A program made the position numbers and the translations under genes. A stretch of DNA of 51,918 nt from DSUN01 sp035527715 (GTDB lineage: Bacteria > Planctomycetota > PUPC01 > DSUN01). The notes under the pieces are model-generated. The model worked only from the letters and a program-made list of their open reading frames with translations, did no database searches and was not told where the DNA came from. Below, in pieces: positions 30,719 through 39,834 of the stretch. The DNA lies in contig DATKZY010000133.1 in NCBI GenBank assembly GCA_035527715.1, positions 1 to 51,918 of the forward strand. The letters run 5' to 3'. The stretch's first letter is position 1, and each line of letters begins with the position of its first letter.

Positions 30719-31923
30719 GGGGTCGCCTCGCGGGTTCTATCGGGCGGCAGCAACAGCAGGGGCAACGCGGACGCCACCATAATAGCGCCGCTGGCGATCA
30801 TTGGCAAGCTCACGCCCTGCCCCTCGACCATGGCGGCGATGCCGAGCAGCGGTAGGCCCTTCATCTCGGCCAGATGCCCCGCCAGGAGCGGCCCGAAGAT
30901 GCAGCCCAGCGCCGTCACTGCCGGCACCACACTCGCGTCCAGCCCCCGCGACTCCTTTCGCGCATAGTGCTGGATCAGCCCCCACTGGAGCGGCGCCCAC
31001 AGCCCCGCCCCGATGATGTCGTGCGTCCACCAGAACACCAGCGTCGGCCCCAGCGTCGCGAAGCACCCCACGAGCGCCAGGAGAATGCCCTCGACCAGCA
31101 GCGTCCAGAAGAACACCGCCTTCCACCGCCGCTTCACCAGCCAGCCCACGAGGAACAGCGCGGGCACGTGCGACAGCATGTGTCCGAGCTGAATCCAGGC
31201 AATCGTCCGCTCCCCCAGGGCAAACTTCTGCTGGAAGAACAGCGGCGGCAGGTAGTAGTGGCTCGCCGACACCGCGATGCCGAAGATGAAGCCCGAGACC
31301 GTGAGCACCAGGATCGGCCTGGGAAACGACGTGGTGAGCAGTGCGAGCAGGCCGAGCCGCGGCCCCTTGCGCCCCACCTCCGCAGGCTCCGTGAACCAGC
31401 GGGCGAACACCAGCGTCGTCGCGGCCAGCACGAGGAAGGCCGCGGCGAACGGCACCGTGTAGCCGCAGCCCACGATCAGAAACCCCGCGGCCACCGTGCC
31501 GAGGCCCATGAACAACATCTCCGTGCCGCGCGTCATCCCCTGGAGATGCACGTAGCCGTGGGCGCGCGACTCGTAGAGGGCCGTCGCGTGCATCGTCTCG
31601 CGGACCCCGAAGCTCAGGTCGGAGGCCGTCTTCAGCCCCGCCATCGCGGCCAGCCGCTCCACGAACGGGAAGCCGAGGTACGACAGGCTCGTGAGCGCGA
31701 GCGAGCCCACGTAGAGCAGCTTCCGCCCGATGAGGTCGGACAGGCGAGCCAGGTAGATGCGCAGGAAGAAGATCGCGATGGCCGAAATCGTGAAGATGGT
31801 GCCGATGTCGCGGAACGAATAGCCCTTGGCCTTCAGATACAGCGGCACCGCGAAGTCGGTGAGCCCCTTCGTCAGCCCGTAGCCGATGCACACGACAAAC
31901 AGCAGCGTGACGTTGTGGCGCAT
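30715..31923 (-). CDS. major facilitator superfamily transporter
   Basis: A 402-residue membrane protein with about twelve hydrophobic helices. The loop after TM2 holds LARLSDLIGRKLLYVG, the classic MFS motif A (G/A-x-L-x-D-x-x-G-R-x-x), and NVTLLFVVCIGYGLTKGLTDF is a typical first helix with cytoplasmic Asn. A shorter start (ATG at 31923) is preferred; a GTG 24 bases upstream would add FEDEDDR, which lies in a repeat. The substrate is unknown; the setting (small membrane protein, miaB) gives no hint. A promoter candidate lies at 32037-32065. Confidence 0.85.
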   Translation of the reverse strand: MRHNVTLLFVVCIGYGLTKGLTDFAVPLYLKAKGYSFRDIGTIFTISAIAIFFLRIYLARLSDLIGRKLLYVGSLALTSLSYLGFPFVERLAAMAGLKTASDLSFGVRETMHATALYESRAHGYVHLQGMTRGTEMLFMGLGTVAAGFLIVGCGYTVPFAAAFLVLAATTLVFARWFTEPAEVGRKGPRLGLLALLTTSFPRPILVLTVSGFIFGIAVSASHYYLPPLFFQQKFALGERTIAWIQLGHMLSHVPALFLVGWLVKRRWKAVFFWTLLVEGILLALVGCFATLGPTLVFWWTHDIIGAGLWAPLQWGLIQHYARKESRGLDASVVPAVTALGCIFGPLLAGHLAEMKGLPLLGIAAMVEGQGVSLPMIASGAIMVASALPLLLLPPDRTREATP

Positions 31924-31926
31924 CCT

Positions 31927-32337
31927 ATCGTCCTCGTCCTCGAACACTCACCCTGTGGGCGGGGCCTCCGTGCCCCGCGCTCCTCGGCAAAACACAAAGC
32001 GCCCGAAGGCGCTCGCCTCTTGCTTCCTTTCCTGCAAGGCTATCGGAAGGCCCGCCCCCTGTCAAACGGAACGAAGCAGCCCCCACGCCGGGCGCGGCAA
32101 GTCCCCGCGGCCTCGGAAGCGCCCCCGCGAGCCACCGGCGCCGCAGGTGCTACAGAGGATCACTTCTCGCCCCCTTTCGCGTCTCCTCGCACTAGGCGCG
32201 CCCCCCATCGTCGCGCCCCTCGCCTTGCGCGCGAAGGCGCGACTATGGAGGATGGCGGCAACAATGGACGCGGAGCGGCCGGGGTTGCGTCCCCACGCGG
32301 AGCGCAGGGACGAGGGGGATTCGAGGACGAGGACGAT
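31927..32337. repeat. 18-bp perfect inverted repeats bracketing a gene-free 411-bp block
   Basis: ATCGTCCTCGTCCTCGAA (31927-31944) and its exact complement (32320-32337) flank a stretch between the MFS start and the end of the FucI-like gene. No convincing gene lies inside; it holds the promoter at 32037-32065 and a run of ten C residues just outside (32351-32360). The inverted repeats have six-base (GAGGAC) internal periodicity. Confidence 0.7.
32037..32065 (-). promoter_or_regulatory. possible promoter of the MFS-miaB unit
   Basis: Minus strand TTGACA (32065-32060), 17-bp spacer, TAGCCT (32042-32037), with a leader of about 105 nt. The -10 box is poor, so this is less certain than other promoters listed. 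Confidence 0.4.
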
Positions 32338-32409
32338 TGGGGCCAGTCTTGCCCCCCCCCCGCGTATTGCGCAGGTGGTCAAGATTGGTGAGGATGGGAG
32401 CAGGCGGCC

Positions 32410-33861
32410 TCACTTCGCCTCGCCGGGCCAGGGCTCGCCGCGGAGCCAGGCCTGGATTTCGCCCTCGGTGGGCTCGACGCAGTCGGGCTCGATGCCGAGG
32501 AAGCGGCAGGCCTCGTAGAGGGCCGGGGCGACGCAGCCGTGGACGCAGACGACGTGGTGGACATAGGGGCCGCGGATGAGGCGCTCTTCCCACAGGGGCC
32601 AGTTGCCGACCTTGAGCCACACGTAGGTGCCGCGGGTGAACGGCCCTTCGGTGCCGGCGCCGTGGCCGAGGAAGAGCTGGTAGCGGCCGTGGTCGCCGTC
32701 GAAGCGGGCGACGGTGATCGGCCCGCCGCGCAGCTCCCACTCGCCGACGGCGAGGGGGGCCTTCTTGCCGGCCATGTAGTGGCCGCTGAGCTTCTTGGGC
32801 CGGCACTCGATGGCCAGGCTCGGCGGGAACGGGCCGCAGTGCCAAAGCAGCTCGGCATTTTCGTCGCTGGGGTGGCGAATGGTGAGGTCGGCGAAGAAGG
32901 TGGCGGACTTGCGGCCGACCGCCTCCTGGACCATGTAGGAGGCGAGGGCGCCGTGGAGGTCGGTCTCGCACGCCAGCGGCACGCCCTCGTCGGTGATGAG
33001 GCCGTGGACGAAGCAGGGGAAGATGCCGAAGTCGGCCTGGAGGGCCGACCAGCACTGGAGGGCGATGGCGTCGAGGTCGGCGTCCTCGGCCCACTGGGCG
33101 AGCGTGAGCTTGAAGGCGGCGACCTTGGCGAGGTCGGCCTCCTCGACGTTGCCCACCTCGAAGTTGTCGCGGATCCACTGCACCTGCTGGGCGACGGCGG
33201 GGTCCTGCGAGTCGATCATCTTCCGGGCGACGCGGAGGATGTCGCCGAGGGTGGCGGGCACGACCTCGATGCCCCAGCGTTCGAGCAGCTCGCCCTCGTT
33301 GACCATCATGGTCCAGAAGGCGGCGGGGCGGGTGCTCACCTGGCCGATGCGAGCGTTGCGGAAGGCCTTGACGGCGGCGGCGGCGGCGACGAAGTTGGTG
33401 ACGCCGCGCTCGAAGACCACGCTGTCGGGCGCCGAGTTCACGATGTAGGTGAAGGGCACGTTCATGCGGCGGAGGATCTTGCTGGTGGCGAAGAGGCCGC
33501 ACTGGGTGTCGCGGTCGCGCGAGCCATCGGGCAGCGGCGCGGCATCGCGGGGGCCCCACAGGAGCGTGGGCTTGCCCAGGTCGCGCGCGAGGCGGGCGGT
33601 GGCGTCCTCGGTGCCGAAGTTCACGTGGGGGATGAACAGCGCATCCACCTTCTCGCGACGGAACACCTCGAGTGCCGGCTCGACGTGGTTGCGGCTGAAG
33701 ATGAGCCCCTCGGGGTTCACCTCGTCAATGGTCACGATATCTACGCCGAGTGTCTTGAGCTTGGCCTCGATGAGGCGTTTCTGGCGGGCGGCCTCCTCGA
33801 TGCTGAAGATCACGCGCCGCGTGGGCGCCACGCCGAGCTTGAGGGGCTCTGGCTTCTTCAC
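32410..33861 (-). CDS. L-fucose/L-arabinose isomerase-fold protein
   Basis: A 483-residue cytoplasmic protein resembling the FucI/AraA fold: an N-terminal Rossmann-like part (KLGVAPTRRVIFSIEEAARQ, then VDALFIPHVNFGTEDATARLA, which matches the domain 1 strand-helix with N-F-G-x-E), a second Rossmann part (LLWGPRD, then RIGQVSTRPAAFWTM), and a C-terminal beta-barrel (LAIECRPKKLSGHYMAGKKA, GRYQLFLGHGAG). The metal-site residues are suggested by CWSALQADFGIFPCFVHGLI and the downstream ACETDLHGALASYM, where true FucI has Glu, Asp and His. It may isomerise a ketose/aldose pair. It starts at a GTG overlapping the amidohydrolase stop (GTGA) with GGAGAGGAG upstream. Confidence 0.75.
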   Translation of the reverse strand: MKKPEPLKLGVAPTRRVIFSIEEAARQKRLIEAKLKTLGVDIVTIDEVNPEGLIFSRNHVEPALEVFRREKVDALFIPHVNFGTEDATARLARDLGKPTLLWGPRDAAPLPDGSRDRDTQCGLFATSKILRRMNVPFTYIVNSAPDSVVFERGVTNFVAAAAAVKAFRNARIGQVSTRPAAFWTMMVNEGELLERWGIEVVPATLGDILRVARKMIDSQDPAVAQQVQWIRDNFEVGNVEEADLAKVAAFKLTLAQWAEDADLDAIALQCWSALQADFGIFPCFVHGLITDEGVPLACETDLHGALASYMVQEAVGRKSATFFADLTIRHPSDENAELLWHCGPFPPSLAIECRPKKLSGHYMAGKKAPLAVGEWELRGGPITVARFDGDHGRYQLFLGHGAGTEGPFTRGTYVWLKVGNWPLWEERLIRGPYVHHVVCVHGCVAPALYEACRFLGIEPDCVEPTEGEIQAWLRGEPWPGEAK

Positions 33862-34760
33862 GGCTCCTCTCCTTTCGGGGTTTCGCGGAGGCCGAGCAGC
33901 CGCTCGGCGTTCCGCCAGCCGATCTTCTCATAGGCTTCGCGTGAGATGTGGCCGCCCTCGACGGCCTCGCGGAGGAACTCGACGAGCGGCGTCTTGTTCG
34001 AGGGCGCGCAAATGTCGGTGCCGAAGAACAGGCGGTCCTGGAACTCCTCGAGGAAGCGATGGCCGAAGGCGGGGTCGCGGCTGACGGCGTTGTGGCCGCT
34101 GCCGGCCGAGAGGTCGCCGCACAGGCTGGGACAACTCCGCATCAGCTCGACCACGCGCCCGCCCGCGGCGACCGGCCCCTTGGGATAGCCGCCGCGCGTC
34201 GCCTCGGTCACGTCGCCGCTGATCTCGGCCCAGAACGGCTGCGAATGGCCGAGGAAGATGAGCTGGGGGAACTTCCGCAGCGTGGCCTCGAAGCGGGGGA
34301 GCCCCAGCTCGTCGTAGAGGCCGTAGGTGCCGCCGATCTGGGTGGCTACGTGAAAGGTCACGGGCAGCCGGCACGCCTCGCAGTGGACGAGGAAGTTCCA
34401 CACGCGGGGGTCGTCGAAGGGCAGGTTCGCGCACACCTCGCCCACGCCCTTGCAGCCCTGGCTCTTGTAGTACTCGAGCATCGGCGTGAAGTTCGCCTCT
34501 GGCGAGTTCGTGAGCATGCGCGGGTCGGGGTTGCAGAAGGCGACGAAGCGGCCGGGGTGGCGGGCGACGACGTCGAGACACTCGTCCTGCGAGAGCTGGT
34601 GATGGGCGCACTCGGGCGCCCCCCCGGGCAGGATGACGCCCATGCGGATGCCGCGGGCGTCGTGCATGGCGATGAGCTGCTCGGGCGTGGCATACGTCTC
34701 GCCGTTGGGACGCAGCGGCCCGGGGCGCACGGTCGTGTGGACGTGGATGTCGATCAGCAC
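33858..34760 (-). CDS. amidohydrolase (amidohydro_2 type metal-dependent hydrolase)
   Basis: A 300-residue TIM-barrel hydrolase. LIDIHVHTTV at the start gives the His-x-His metal pair, a central His occurs in LPVTFHVATQ, a second in LIFLGHSQPFW, and the final FFGTDICAP carries the metal-binding Asp; this order fits the amidohydro_2 family (ACMSD/LigJ-like). Such enzymes hydrolyse lactones or decarboxylate acids, and several act on sugar lactones, which would suit coupling to the isomerase-like gene downstream. GTG start with an ideal AGGAGGT and its own promoter at 34791-34818. Confidence 0.8.
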   Translation of the reverse strand: MLIDIHVHTTVRPGPLRPNGETYATPEQLIAMHDARGIRMGVILPGGAPECAHHQLSQDECLDVVARHPGRFVAFCNPDPRMLTNSPEANFTPMLEYYKSQGCKGVGEVCANLPFDDPRVWNFLVHCEACRLPVTFHVATQIGGTYGLYDELGLPRFEATLRKFPQLIFLGHSQPFWAEISGDVTEATRGGYPKGPVAAGGRVVELMRSCPSLCGDLSAGSGHNAVSRDPAFGHRFLEEFQDRLFFGTDICAPSNKTPLVEFLREAVEGGHISREAYEKIGWRNAERLLGLRETPKGEEP

Positions 34761-34790
34761 TTGCGACCTCCTGCTGTAATGCTCGCCGAC

Positions 34791-34818
34791 ATTATAGGCC
34801 GGCCGGCTCTTCGCGCAA
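34791..34818 (-). promoter_or_regulatory. sigma70-like promoter of the amidohydrolase-isomerase pair
   Basis: Minus strand TTGCGC (34818-34813), 16-bp spacer, perfect TATAAT (34796-34791); ribosome binding site AGGAGGT and the GTG start follow about 30 bases later. Confidence 0.7.
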
Positions 34819-34841
34819 GCGAGGGAGCGGCGGGCCGCGCC

Positions 34842-37800
34842 TCACTGCACCTCGGGCATCGGCACCACCTCGCCCCGAAGCTGGCGGGCCTGGGCCGCGG
34901 GGTCGTAGACGCCGTAGAAGACGGCGTTGAGGTCAATCCAGAGGGCCAGGCGGGCGAGGTCCTCGGGCGGCAGGCGCGAGGCGCCCCGACGCTTGAGCAG
35001 GACCTTCATCAGGCGGCTGCCGCGGGCGCCGTAGGCTCCGCCCGGCTCGGTGCGGTGCACGGGGTTCCAGCCGCCGTAGCGGGGCACGAGGGCCTCGGCG
35101 GCGTTCTTCGCGTTCGTGCCGCCGTGCCAGAAGCTCAGGCCGCCGCACAGCGCCCAGTAGCTGCGGGTGAAGCCGTCGTGCGGCGCGCCCGTGAGGTCGA
35201 GGCCCTTGGGGGGAACGCGGGACGGGGACGTCCCGCCTACAGAGTGGCACTTGACGCAGTGCTTGTCGAGCACGGGCTGGACGAGGCGGACGTAGGAGAA
35301 CGGCCTCGTGCCGTCGGGGCCGGGCTCGATGGCCGAGGGCGCGCGAAGGAGCGCCTGGGGCATGCGCCTCGGCGGCGCGGTCATGCGGTGCTCGTGGCAG
35401 CCGATGCACGTCGCCCGCTCGCCCGGCTGCGCGTAGGTGATTGAGCGCATCGTCTGAATGGCGAAGCCGTCGGCATCGAGGGCCTGGAAGAAGACGGGCT
35501 TGCGGGCGGGGAGGGTGAAGCGGGCCGAGCCATCGGGCTCGACGGGCACGGTGCCGAGGACGGCTCGCGCCGGCTCTTGGCCCGCGAGGCCGATGCGGGG
35601 CGAATCGGCCACGGGCGTGGTCTTCGGCAGAATCTGCACGATGCGAAGCGCCTTGACGCTGCCGCGCGGCACGTCGCCGAGGCCCTCGTAAACATCGAGC
35701 AGCACCATCTCGCCCGTGGGCGGCGCGTCAGGTGGCAACGTGTCGCCGACAATCGGCGGCACGGGCCGCGGCACGAGGGGGATTGGGTTGCTGCTGCCGA
35801 TCTCGGGGTCGCGGTAGAGCAGCTCGCGGTTGCCCCAGCGGTCGAGAAGGTAGATGCCCAGGGCGGCAGGGCCGTTGGCTCGCGGCTCCATCACGAGCGG
35901 CTTCGGGCTGTAGCCGACGAGGAAGCAGTCCTCGGAGAGCGGCCAGGGCGAATCGTAGTACTCGCGGATCCCCCCCTCGGCCTCGGGGAAGCGGACCTCG
36001 GGCGTGATGCGCGTGATGGCCTGCTCGCCATTGTTCCCAAGCCGCGTGTCCACGATGGCGATCGAGCCGCCCGTGATCGAGTGATGGGCCGACGCGGTGA
36101 AGACGACCTTCGTGGTGCCGGGGATGGGCTGAAGCTGGAACGTGCAGTGCGGCGTCTCGGTGTGGTTGCCCCAGAGGGCGACGGGGTTCGTGCCATCGGG
36201 CCGGCACGCCCACAGATTCTGGTGCACGACGGGATGGCGGTCCACATAGTCCCAGCGGCTGTAGAGCACCTGGCCACTGGGCGCGACGGTGGGGAACCAC
36301 TCGTTGGTCTCGTGGAACGACAGCGTGCGGATGTTCGAGCCATCGGCGTCCATGCGGTGGAGGGTGTAGACGTGCCATCGCGGGCCGAACTGGCCGCCGA
36401 AGCATCGGGCGTGGCCCTTGCGGCGGGTCGAGGAGAACACGATGCCGCCATCGGGCAGACAGCTCGGCATCAGGTCCTCGAACTCCCCGCTCGTGAGCTG
36501 CCGCAGTCCCGTCCCGTCCACGTTCATCTCGTAGATGTGGTAGAAGGGGTCTTCCTTCGTGCACTTCGAGTAGGAGAAGACAGTGCGTTTGGCGTCGTAG
36601 GAGAGGCGCGGCTCGAGCACGTTGCCCGTCGAGGCATCGAAGAGTCGGCGGGTCTTCAGCGAACGCCCTGGCTCGTCGAGCACGAAGATTCCCCCTCCCG
36701 GCCTCGCCCGCCAGCCGAAGTATTGCATCACCAGGTGGCTGTAGGAGGTGGGTACGCGCTTGACGAAGAGCAGCGGCGCGCGCGGCAGCGGCGCGTTCGC
36801 GAAGGTGGCCTGGCGCTTGAGCCAACGAGCGCGCACGTATGCCCCGACTGCCTCCCGGGGAATGGGTGGGGTCTCCTTCCGCAGGCAATCGTCCTGCACC
36901 ATTGTCCAGAGGGCCAGCTCGGGCGGGTCGGCGGGGCCGATGGCCTGATGGAAGGCATCGGCGAGCTGCACCTTGAGTTCGGGCGCCTTCTCGTCAAGGA
37001 GCCTCTGAAGGCGCGCAACGCCGGCCGCCCACGGCCCACGATAGGCGCCGAAGGCCAACTGCGGCAGCGGAGCCGAGTCGCCCGCTTTCACCGACACATC
37101 GTTCGCCGCCATCTCGACGCGGAGGCGACCGTCCTTGTCCAGCGCGCAGCGAAGTCTCCACGGGCCGGGCTGCGTCACGGCAACCACGACGCCGCTCTGG
37201 TCGCGTCCGTCAGCCAGGGCGAAGAGCGGCAGGGCATCTGCTGCCGAACGCTCGACTGCCTGCCCTGTGGTCAATGTGTCGTGCCGCAGCACGAAGCTCC
37301 TGTCGAGTGCGTGCAGCATGGGCAACCCGGTCTTCTCCTCGCCCGGTGGCCCTTCCATCTCGTAAGACCAGCCGCCCTCGCCCTGCCGCGTGGTCGAGAA
37401 GCCCTTCGAGGCGGTGAAGGACTCACCGTCGGGGTAGGCGATGGCGGGGTCCCAGCGAGTGGTGTCGCAGAAGATCTGGCCGCGCTTGTGGACGACGAAG
37501 CGGATGGCGTCGCCCTTGCGGACGTCGAGCGCGAGCTTGGGCTCGAGGCCTTTCGCGTCGCCGCCGTCAATCTCCGCCTGCCACACGACCTTGTCGCCGT
37601 GGCGGATGAAGAGGCGAACGCCGTCGGTCTTCGCATCCACGTGGGCCTTGGCGACGCGGTCCGTGACCGTCACCTTGCCATCACGCGGACAGGTGAAGCG
37701 GCGGATGCTCGGCGTGTTCTGGCCGGGGTGCTGCCAGTCCCTGCCCACGCGCGTCCAGTTGGGGCCGGTCCAGTAGGTCGAGCCGTACCACGTGTCGTTG

Positions 37801-38126
37801 CGGTAGGCGAGCGGCCTGTAGGGAGTGGCTCCCGGCGCCGCGAGGCGAAAGGTCCAGTCAGCGAGGACGACGCTCTGTAGCGTCGCGGGCGCCTTGCCCT
37901 GGTTGACGAGGGTGCTCTCGATGAGGGCGAAGCCGAGCTCGGACAGCCAGCGGCTTCCCTGGCGGAGGACCAGGCCGTCGGGCAGCGTCGGCGGCGCGGC
38001 GGGCGGCTCGAGCCGGCGGATGAGCGAGTCGCCGGGCTCGCCGCGGAAGTGAGAGAGAATCGGCTCCTCACCCCCCAGGGCGACGGCCGCGGCCATGCCC
38101 AGCCAGATCGCGGGCCGCACAACCAA
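34842..38126 (-). CDS. large secreted HzsA-like protein: PD40 propeller with two c-type heme motifs
   Basis: A 1,094-residue exported protein starting at TTG 38126 (AGGAGG six bases upstream) with a signal peptide (IWLGMAAAVALGG). Residues about 50-460 are beta-rich (a glycan-binding-like module). About 470-830 form a PD40/TolB-like propeller (RLSYDAKRTVFSYSKC, EMNVDGTGLRQLTSGEFEDL, RMDADGSNIRTLS, TVAPSGQVLYSRWDY). The C-terminal third has CIGCH (907-911) and CVKCH (957-961), each able to bind heme c. This is the layout of the hydrazine-synthase alpha-subunit-like proteins numerous in planctomycetes, most of which have nothing to do with anammox. A periplasmic electron-transfer or sugar-oxidising role is plausible. 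The segment SVGGTSPSRVP directly after the second heme motif is encoded by a dispersed repeat. Confidence 0.75.
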   Translation of the reverse strand: MVVRPAIWLGMAAAVALGGEEPILSHFRGEPGDSLIRRLEPPAAPPTLPDGLVLRQGSRWLSELGFALIESTLVNQGKAPATLQSVVLADWTFRLAAPGATPYRPLAYRNDTWYGSTYWTGPNWTRVGRDWQHPGQNTPSIRRFTCPRDGKVTVTDRVAKAHVDAKTDGVRLFIRHGDKVVWQAEIDGGDAKGLEPKLALDVRKGDAIRFVVHKRGQIFCDTTRWDPAIAYPDGESFTASKGFSTTRQGEGGWSYEMEGPPGEEKTGLPMLHALDRSFVLRHDTLTTGQAVERSAADALPLFALADGRDQSGVVVAVTQPGPWRLRCALDKDGRLRVEMAANDVSVKAGDSAPLPQLAFGAYRGPWAAGVARLQRLLDEKAPELKVQLADAFHQAIGPADPPELALWTMVQDDCLRKETPPIPREAVGAYVRARWLKRQATFANAPLPRAPLLFVKRVPTSYSHLVMQYFGWRARPGGGIFVLDEPGRSLKTRRLFDASTGNVLEPRLSYDAKRTVFSYSKCTKEDPFYHIYEMNVDGTGLRQLTSGEFEDLMPSCLPDGGIVFSSTRRKGHARCFGGQFGPRWHVYTLHRMDADGSNIRTLSFHETNEWFPTVAPSGQVLYSRWDYVDRHPVVHQNLWACRPDGTNPVALWGNHTETPHCTFQLQPIPGTTKVVFTASAHHSITGGSIAIVDTRLGNNGEQAITRITPEVRFPEAEGGIREYYDSPWPLSEDCFLVGYSPKPLVMEPRANGPAALGIYLLDRWGNRELLYRDPEIGSSNPIPLVPRPVPPIVGDTLPPDAPPTGEMVLLDVYEGLGDVPRGSVKALRIVQILPKTTPVADSPRIGLAGQEPARAVLGTVPVEPDGSARFTLPARKPVFFQALDADGFAIQTMRSITYAQPGERATCIGCHEHRMTAPPRRMPQALLRAPSAIEPGPDGTRPFSYVRLVQPVLDKHCVKCHSVGGTSPSRVPPKGLDLTGAPHDGFTRSYWALCGGLSFWHGGTNAKNAAEALVPRYGGWNPVHRTEPGGAYGARGSRLMKVLLKRRGASRLPPEDLARLALWIDLNAVFYGVYDPAAQARQLRGEVVPMPEVQ
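35217..35236. repeat. short palindrome inside the HzsA-like gene
   Basis: GCGGGAC (35217-35223) pairs with GTCCCGC (35230-35236) around six bases. With flanking bases it encodes, on the minus strand, the residues VGGTSPSRVP directly after the second heme motif, where relatives have a short polar stretch. I know this phrase as a dispersed repeat in related genomes; here it is in frame. Confidence 0.6.
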
Positions 38127-38135
38127 GGGGGCCTC

Positions 38136-39119
38136 CTACGGACTTGGCGCCGGGGCGATGGAGAAGTCGAAGCACTGGAGGCGATGATCGCTGGCCCCCG
38201 TGCCCACGAGCTTGTAGCGGATCGCGCGAATGCGCGGGCCGAGGATGCACTGATCAATGTCCCACAGCGGGAAGCCGTCGGGCCACGAGTAGCACCAGCC
38301 GGTCCCCGCCGCGTCGTAGGCGTGGGCGTAGCCCCTGGGCAGCCTGCCGAGCCAGTGGGAGCGCCGCCGGGCGTTGAAGTCGCCCGCCACCAGGTCGGGG
38401 CCGATGTACGCGATGCGCTCGTGGACCTGTCGGAGCCACGGCTGGCGCGAGTAGAGGGGGCGGCTCGGCAGGTCCACCGCCATCAGCTTGAGCGGCCCCC
38501 GCGGCGACGTCCATTCGATGGTGTACACCCGGCTCGGCATCCGTTCGTCCTTCGGGCCGCGCCGCAGCGAGCCGCGCGCGATGACCGCGATCTGCCGCAC
38601 GTGGCACACCGTGTAGTCCCGGCCCAGCGTCGTCGCGACCTGGCGCGAGACCTCCTGGCCCAACAGCTCGGAGAGCACGATGATGTCGGCGTTCAGCGGC
38701 TTGAGCGCCTCGGCAATCGTCCCCGGCCGGCCCCCGATCGGCCCCACGTTCCAGTGCACGAGCCGCAGGGCGTGCGCCGGGTCGCCCCGGACCCGCGGGC
38801 GGACCCATTGGTTCTCGACGAAGAAGAGCCAGAAGGTGGGGAACAGCCACAGCACCGCGGCGGCCAGCGCCACGCGGCGGCAGCCGCTGGCGAACGCCAG
38901 CAGCGCCGCGACCAGCAGGGCCACCGAGCACAGCGACGTGGGGACCAGGAAGCAGGCGCCGGTGAGGCTGTTCATGTCCCGGAACACTTCGCCGACCACC
39001 CACACGCCGAAGGCGCCCATGGTGACGTTGGCCCACAGCCAGGCCGCCACGCTCCTCGCCGAGCGCGCGATCTGGGCGGCAGGAGTCTCGCTTGCGGGGC
39101 TCTGTGGCGTGGCGCTCAT
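38136..39119 (-). CDS. membrane endonuclease/exonuclease/phosphatase (EEP) family protein
   Basis: A 327-residue protein with an N-terminal membrane region of three to four helices (VAAWLWANVTMGAFGVWVVG, then FLVPTSLCSVALLVAALLAF and VALAAAVLWLFPTFWLFFV) and an EEP domain from about residue 115: RLVHWNVG, ADIIVLSELLG (the catalytic Glu), LVAGDFNA (Asp and Asn of the G-D-x-N motif) and SDHRLQCFDF (the final catalytic S-D-H). This membrane-plus-EEP layout occurs widely in bacteria with unknown substrates, probably phosphoesters outside the cytoplasm. It lies 9 bases upstream of the HzsA-like gene and 35 downstream of the DUF1080 gene, so the three form an operon. Confidence 0.8.
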   Translation of the reverse strand: MSATPQSPASETPAAQIARSARSVAAWLWANVTMGAFGVWVVGEVFRDMNSLTGACFLVPTSLCSVALLVAALLAFASGCRRVALAAAVLWLFPTFWLFFVENQWVRPRVRGDPAHALRLVHWNVGPIGGRPGTIAEALKPLNADIIVLSELLGQEVSRQVATTLGRDYTVCHVRQIAVIARGSLRRGPKDERMPSRVYTIEWTSPRGPLKLMAVDLPSRPLYSRQPWLRQVHERIAYIGPDLVAGDFNARRRSHWLGRLPRGYAHAYDAAGTGWCYSWPDGFPLWDIDQCILGPRIRAIRYKLVGTGASDHRLQCFDFSIAPAPSP

Positions 39120-39154
39120 GCGTTCCTTCCAGGCTCTCGGCTCGCGGCTCGGGG

Positions 39155-39790
39155 CTACTTCGCCTCCTTCAGCTCCTTGATGCGGAGGCTGCGGAACTGG
39201 ACCTCCATGGGCCCGCCGGCGTGGATCTGGACCGCGATGATCCCCTCGCGGGCGATCTTCTCGTCCGGCTCCGTGTAGTCCACCGTGACCACCCCGTTGA
39301 TCGAGAGCTTCACCTTGTTGCCGACGGCCTCGACCTCATAGTCGTTCCAGTCGCCGGGCTTGAGGGCACCCTTGAGGTCCTCGGCCTTGGGGCCGGCGAG
39401 CACCTTGTTGCGTCGGGCCTCGTCGTAGAGCTTGCCCCACCAGCCGACCGCGATGTCGGCCTGGTAGCCCGACACCTCGTGCGAGGGCGGCGGCACGCGC
39501 TTCGAGCGGAACTGCACGCCGCTGTTGCCCTTCTCGCCCACGAGCTTCACCTGGAAGCGCAGGACGAAGTCGCCGTAGGACTTCTCCGTCGCCAGGAAGT
39601 CGTTGTACCTGATCCCTGCCGAGCGGCCGACGAGCACGCCCTCCTCGACCACCCACAGCTTCGCGTCGCCCTCCCAGCCCGCCAGGTCCTTGCCGTTGAA
39701 CAGCGGCACGAAGCCCTCCTCGGTCGCCTCGGCGGCGAAAGCCGCTGCGGCTATCAGCGCCAACAACCCGGACGCAACTGTCCTCTTCAT
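39155..39790 (-). CDS. secreted DUF1080 (3-keto-disaccharide hydrolase-type) protein
   Basis: A 211-residue protein with signal peptide (VASGLLALIAAAAFA) and one DUF1080 concanavalin-like domain: GFVPLFNGKDLAGWEG is the family's defining opening, followed by LWVVEEGVLVG, NDFLATEKSYGDFVLRFQVK, GNSGVQFRSKR, WNDYEVEAVGNKVKLSING and the closing GPMEVQFRSLRIKEL. Some members cleave 3-keto-glucosides; most are uncharacterised sugar-binding proteins. ATG at 39790 follows GGAGAG. It is the first gene of the EEP/HzsA-like operon. Confidence 0.85.
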   Translation of the reverse strand: MKRTVASGLLALIAAAAFAAEATEEGFVPLFNGKDLAGWEGDAKLWVVEEGVLVGRSAGIRYNDFLATEKSYGDFVLRFQVKLVGEKGNSGVQFRSKRVPPPSHEVSGYQADIAVGWWGKLYDEARRNKVLAGPKAEDLKGALKPGDWNDYEVEAVGNKVKLSINGVVTVDYTEPDEKIAREGIIAVQIHAGGPMEVQFRSLRIKELKEAK

Positions 39791-39834
39791 GGTCGCTCTC
39801 CTTTCGCAACACTCCAGGCCAACGATGCGAACGC

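Noticed and set aside
34842..38126. The HzsA-like protein as evidence of anammox (hydrazine synthase)
   Set aside because: No HzsB or HzsC, no multiheme hydrazine dehydrogenase and only two heme motifs. HzsA-like propellers are widespread in planctomycetes that do not perform anammox.
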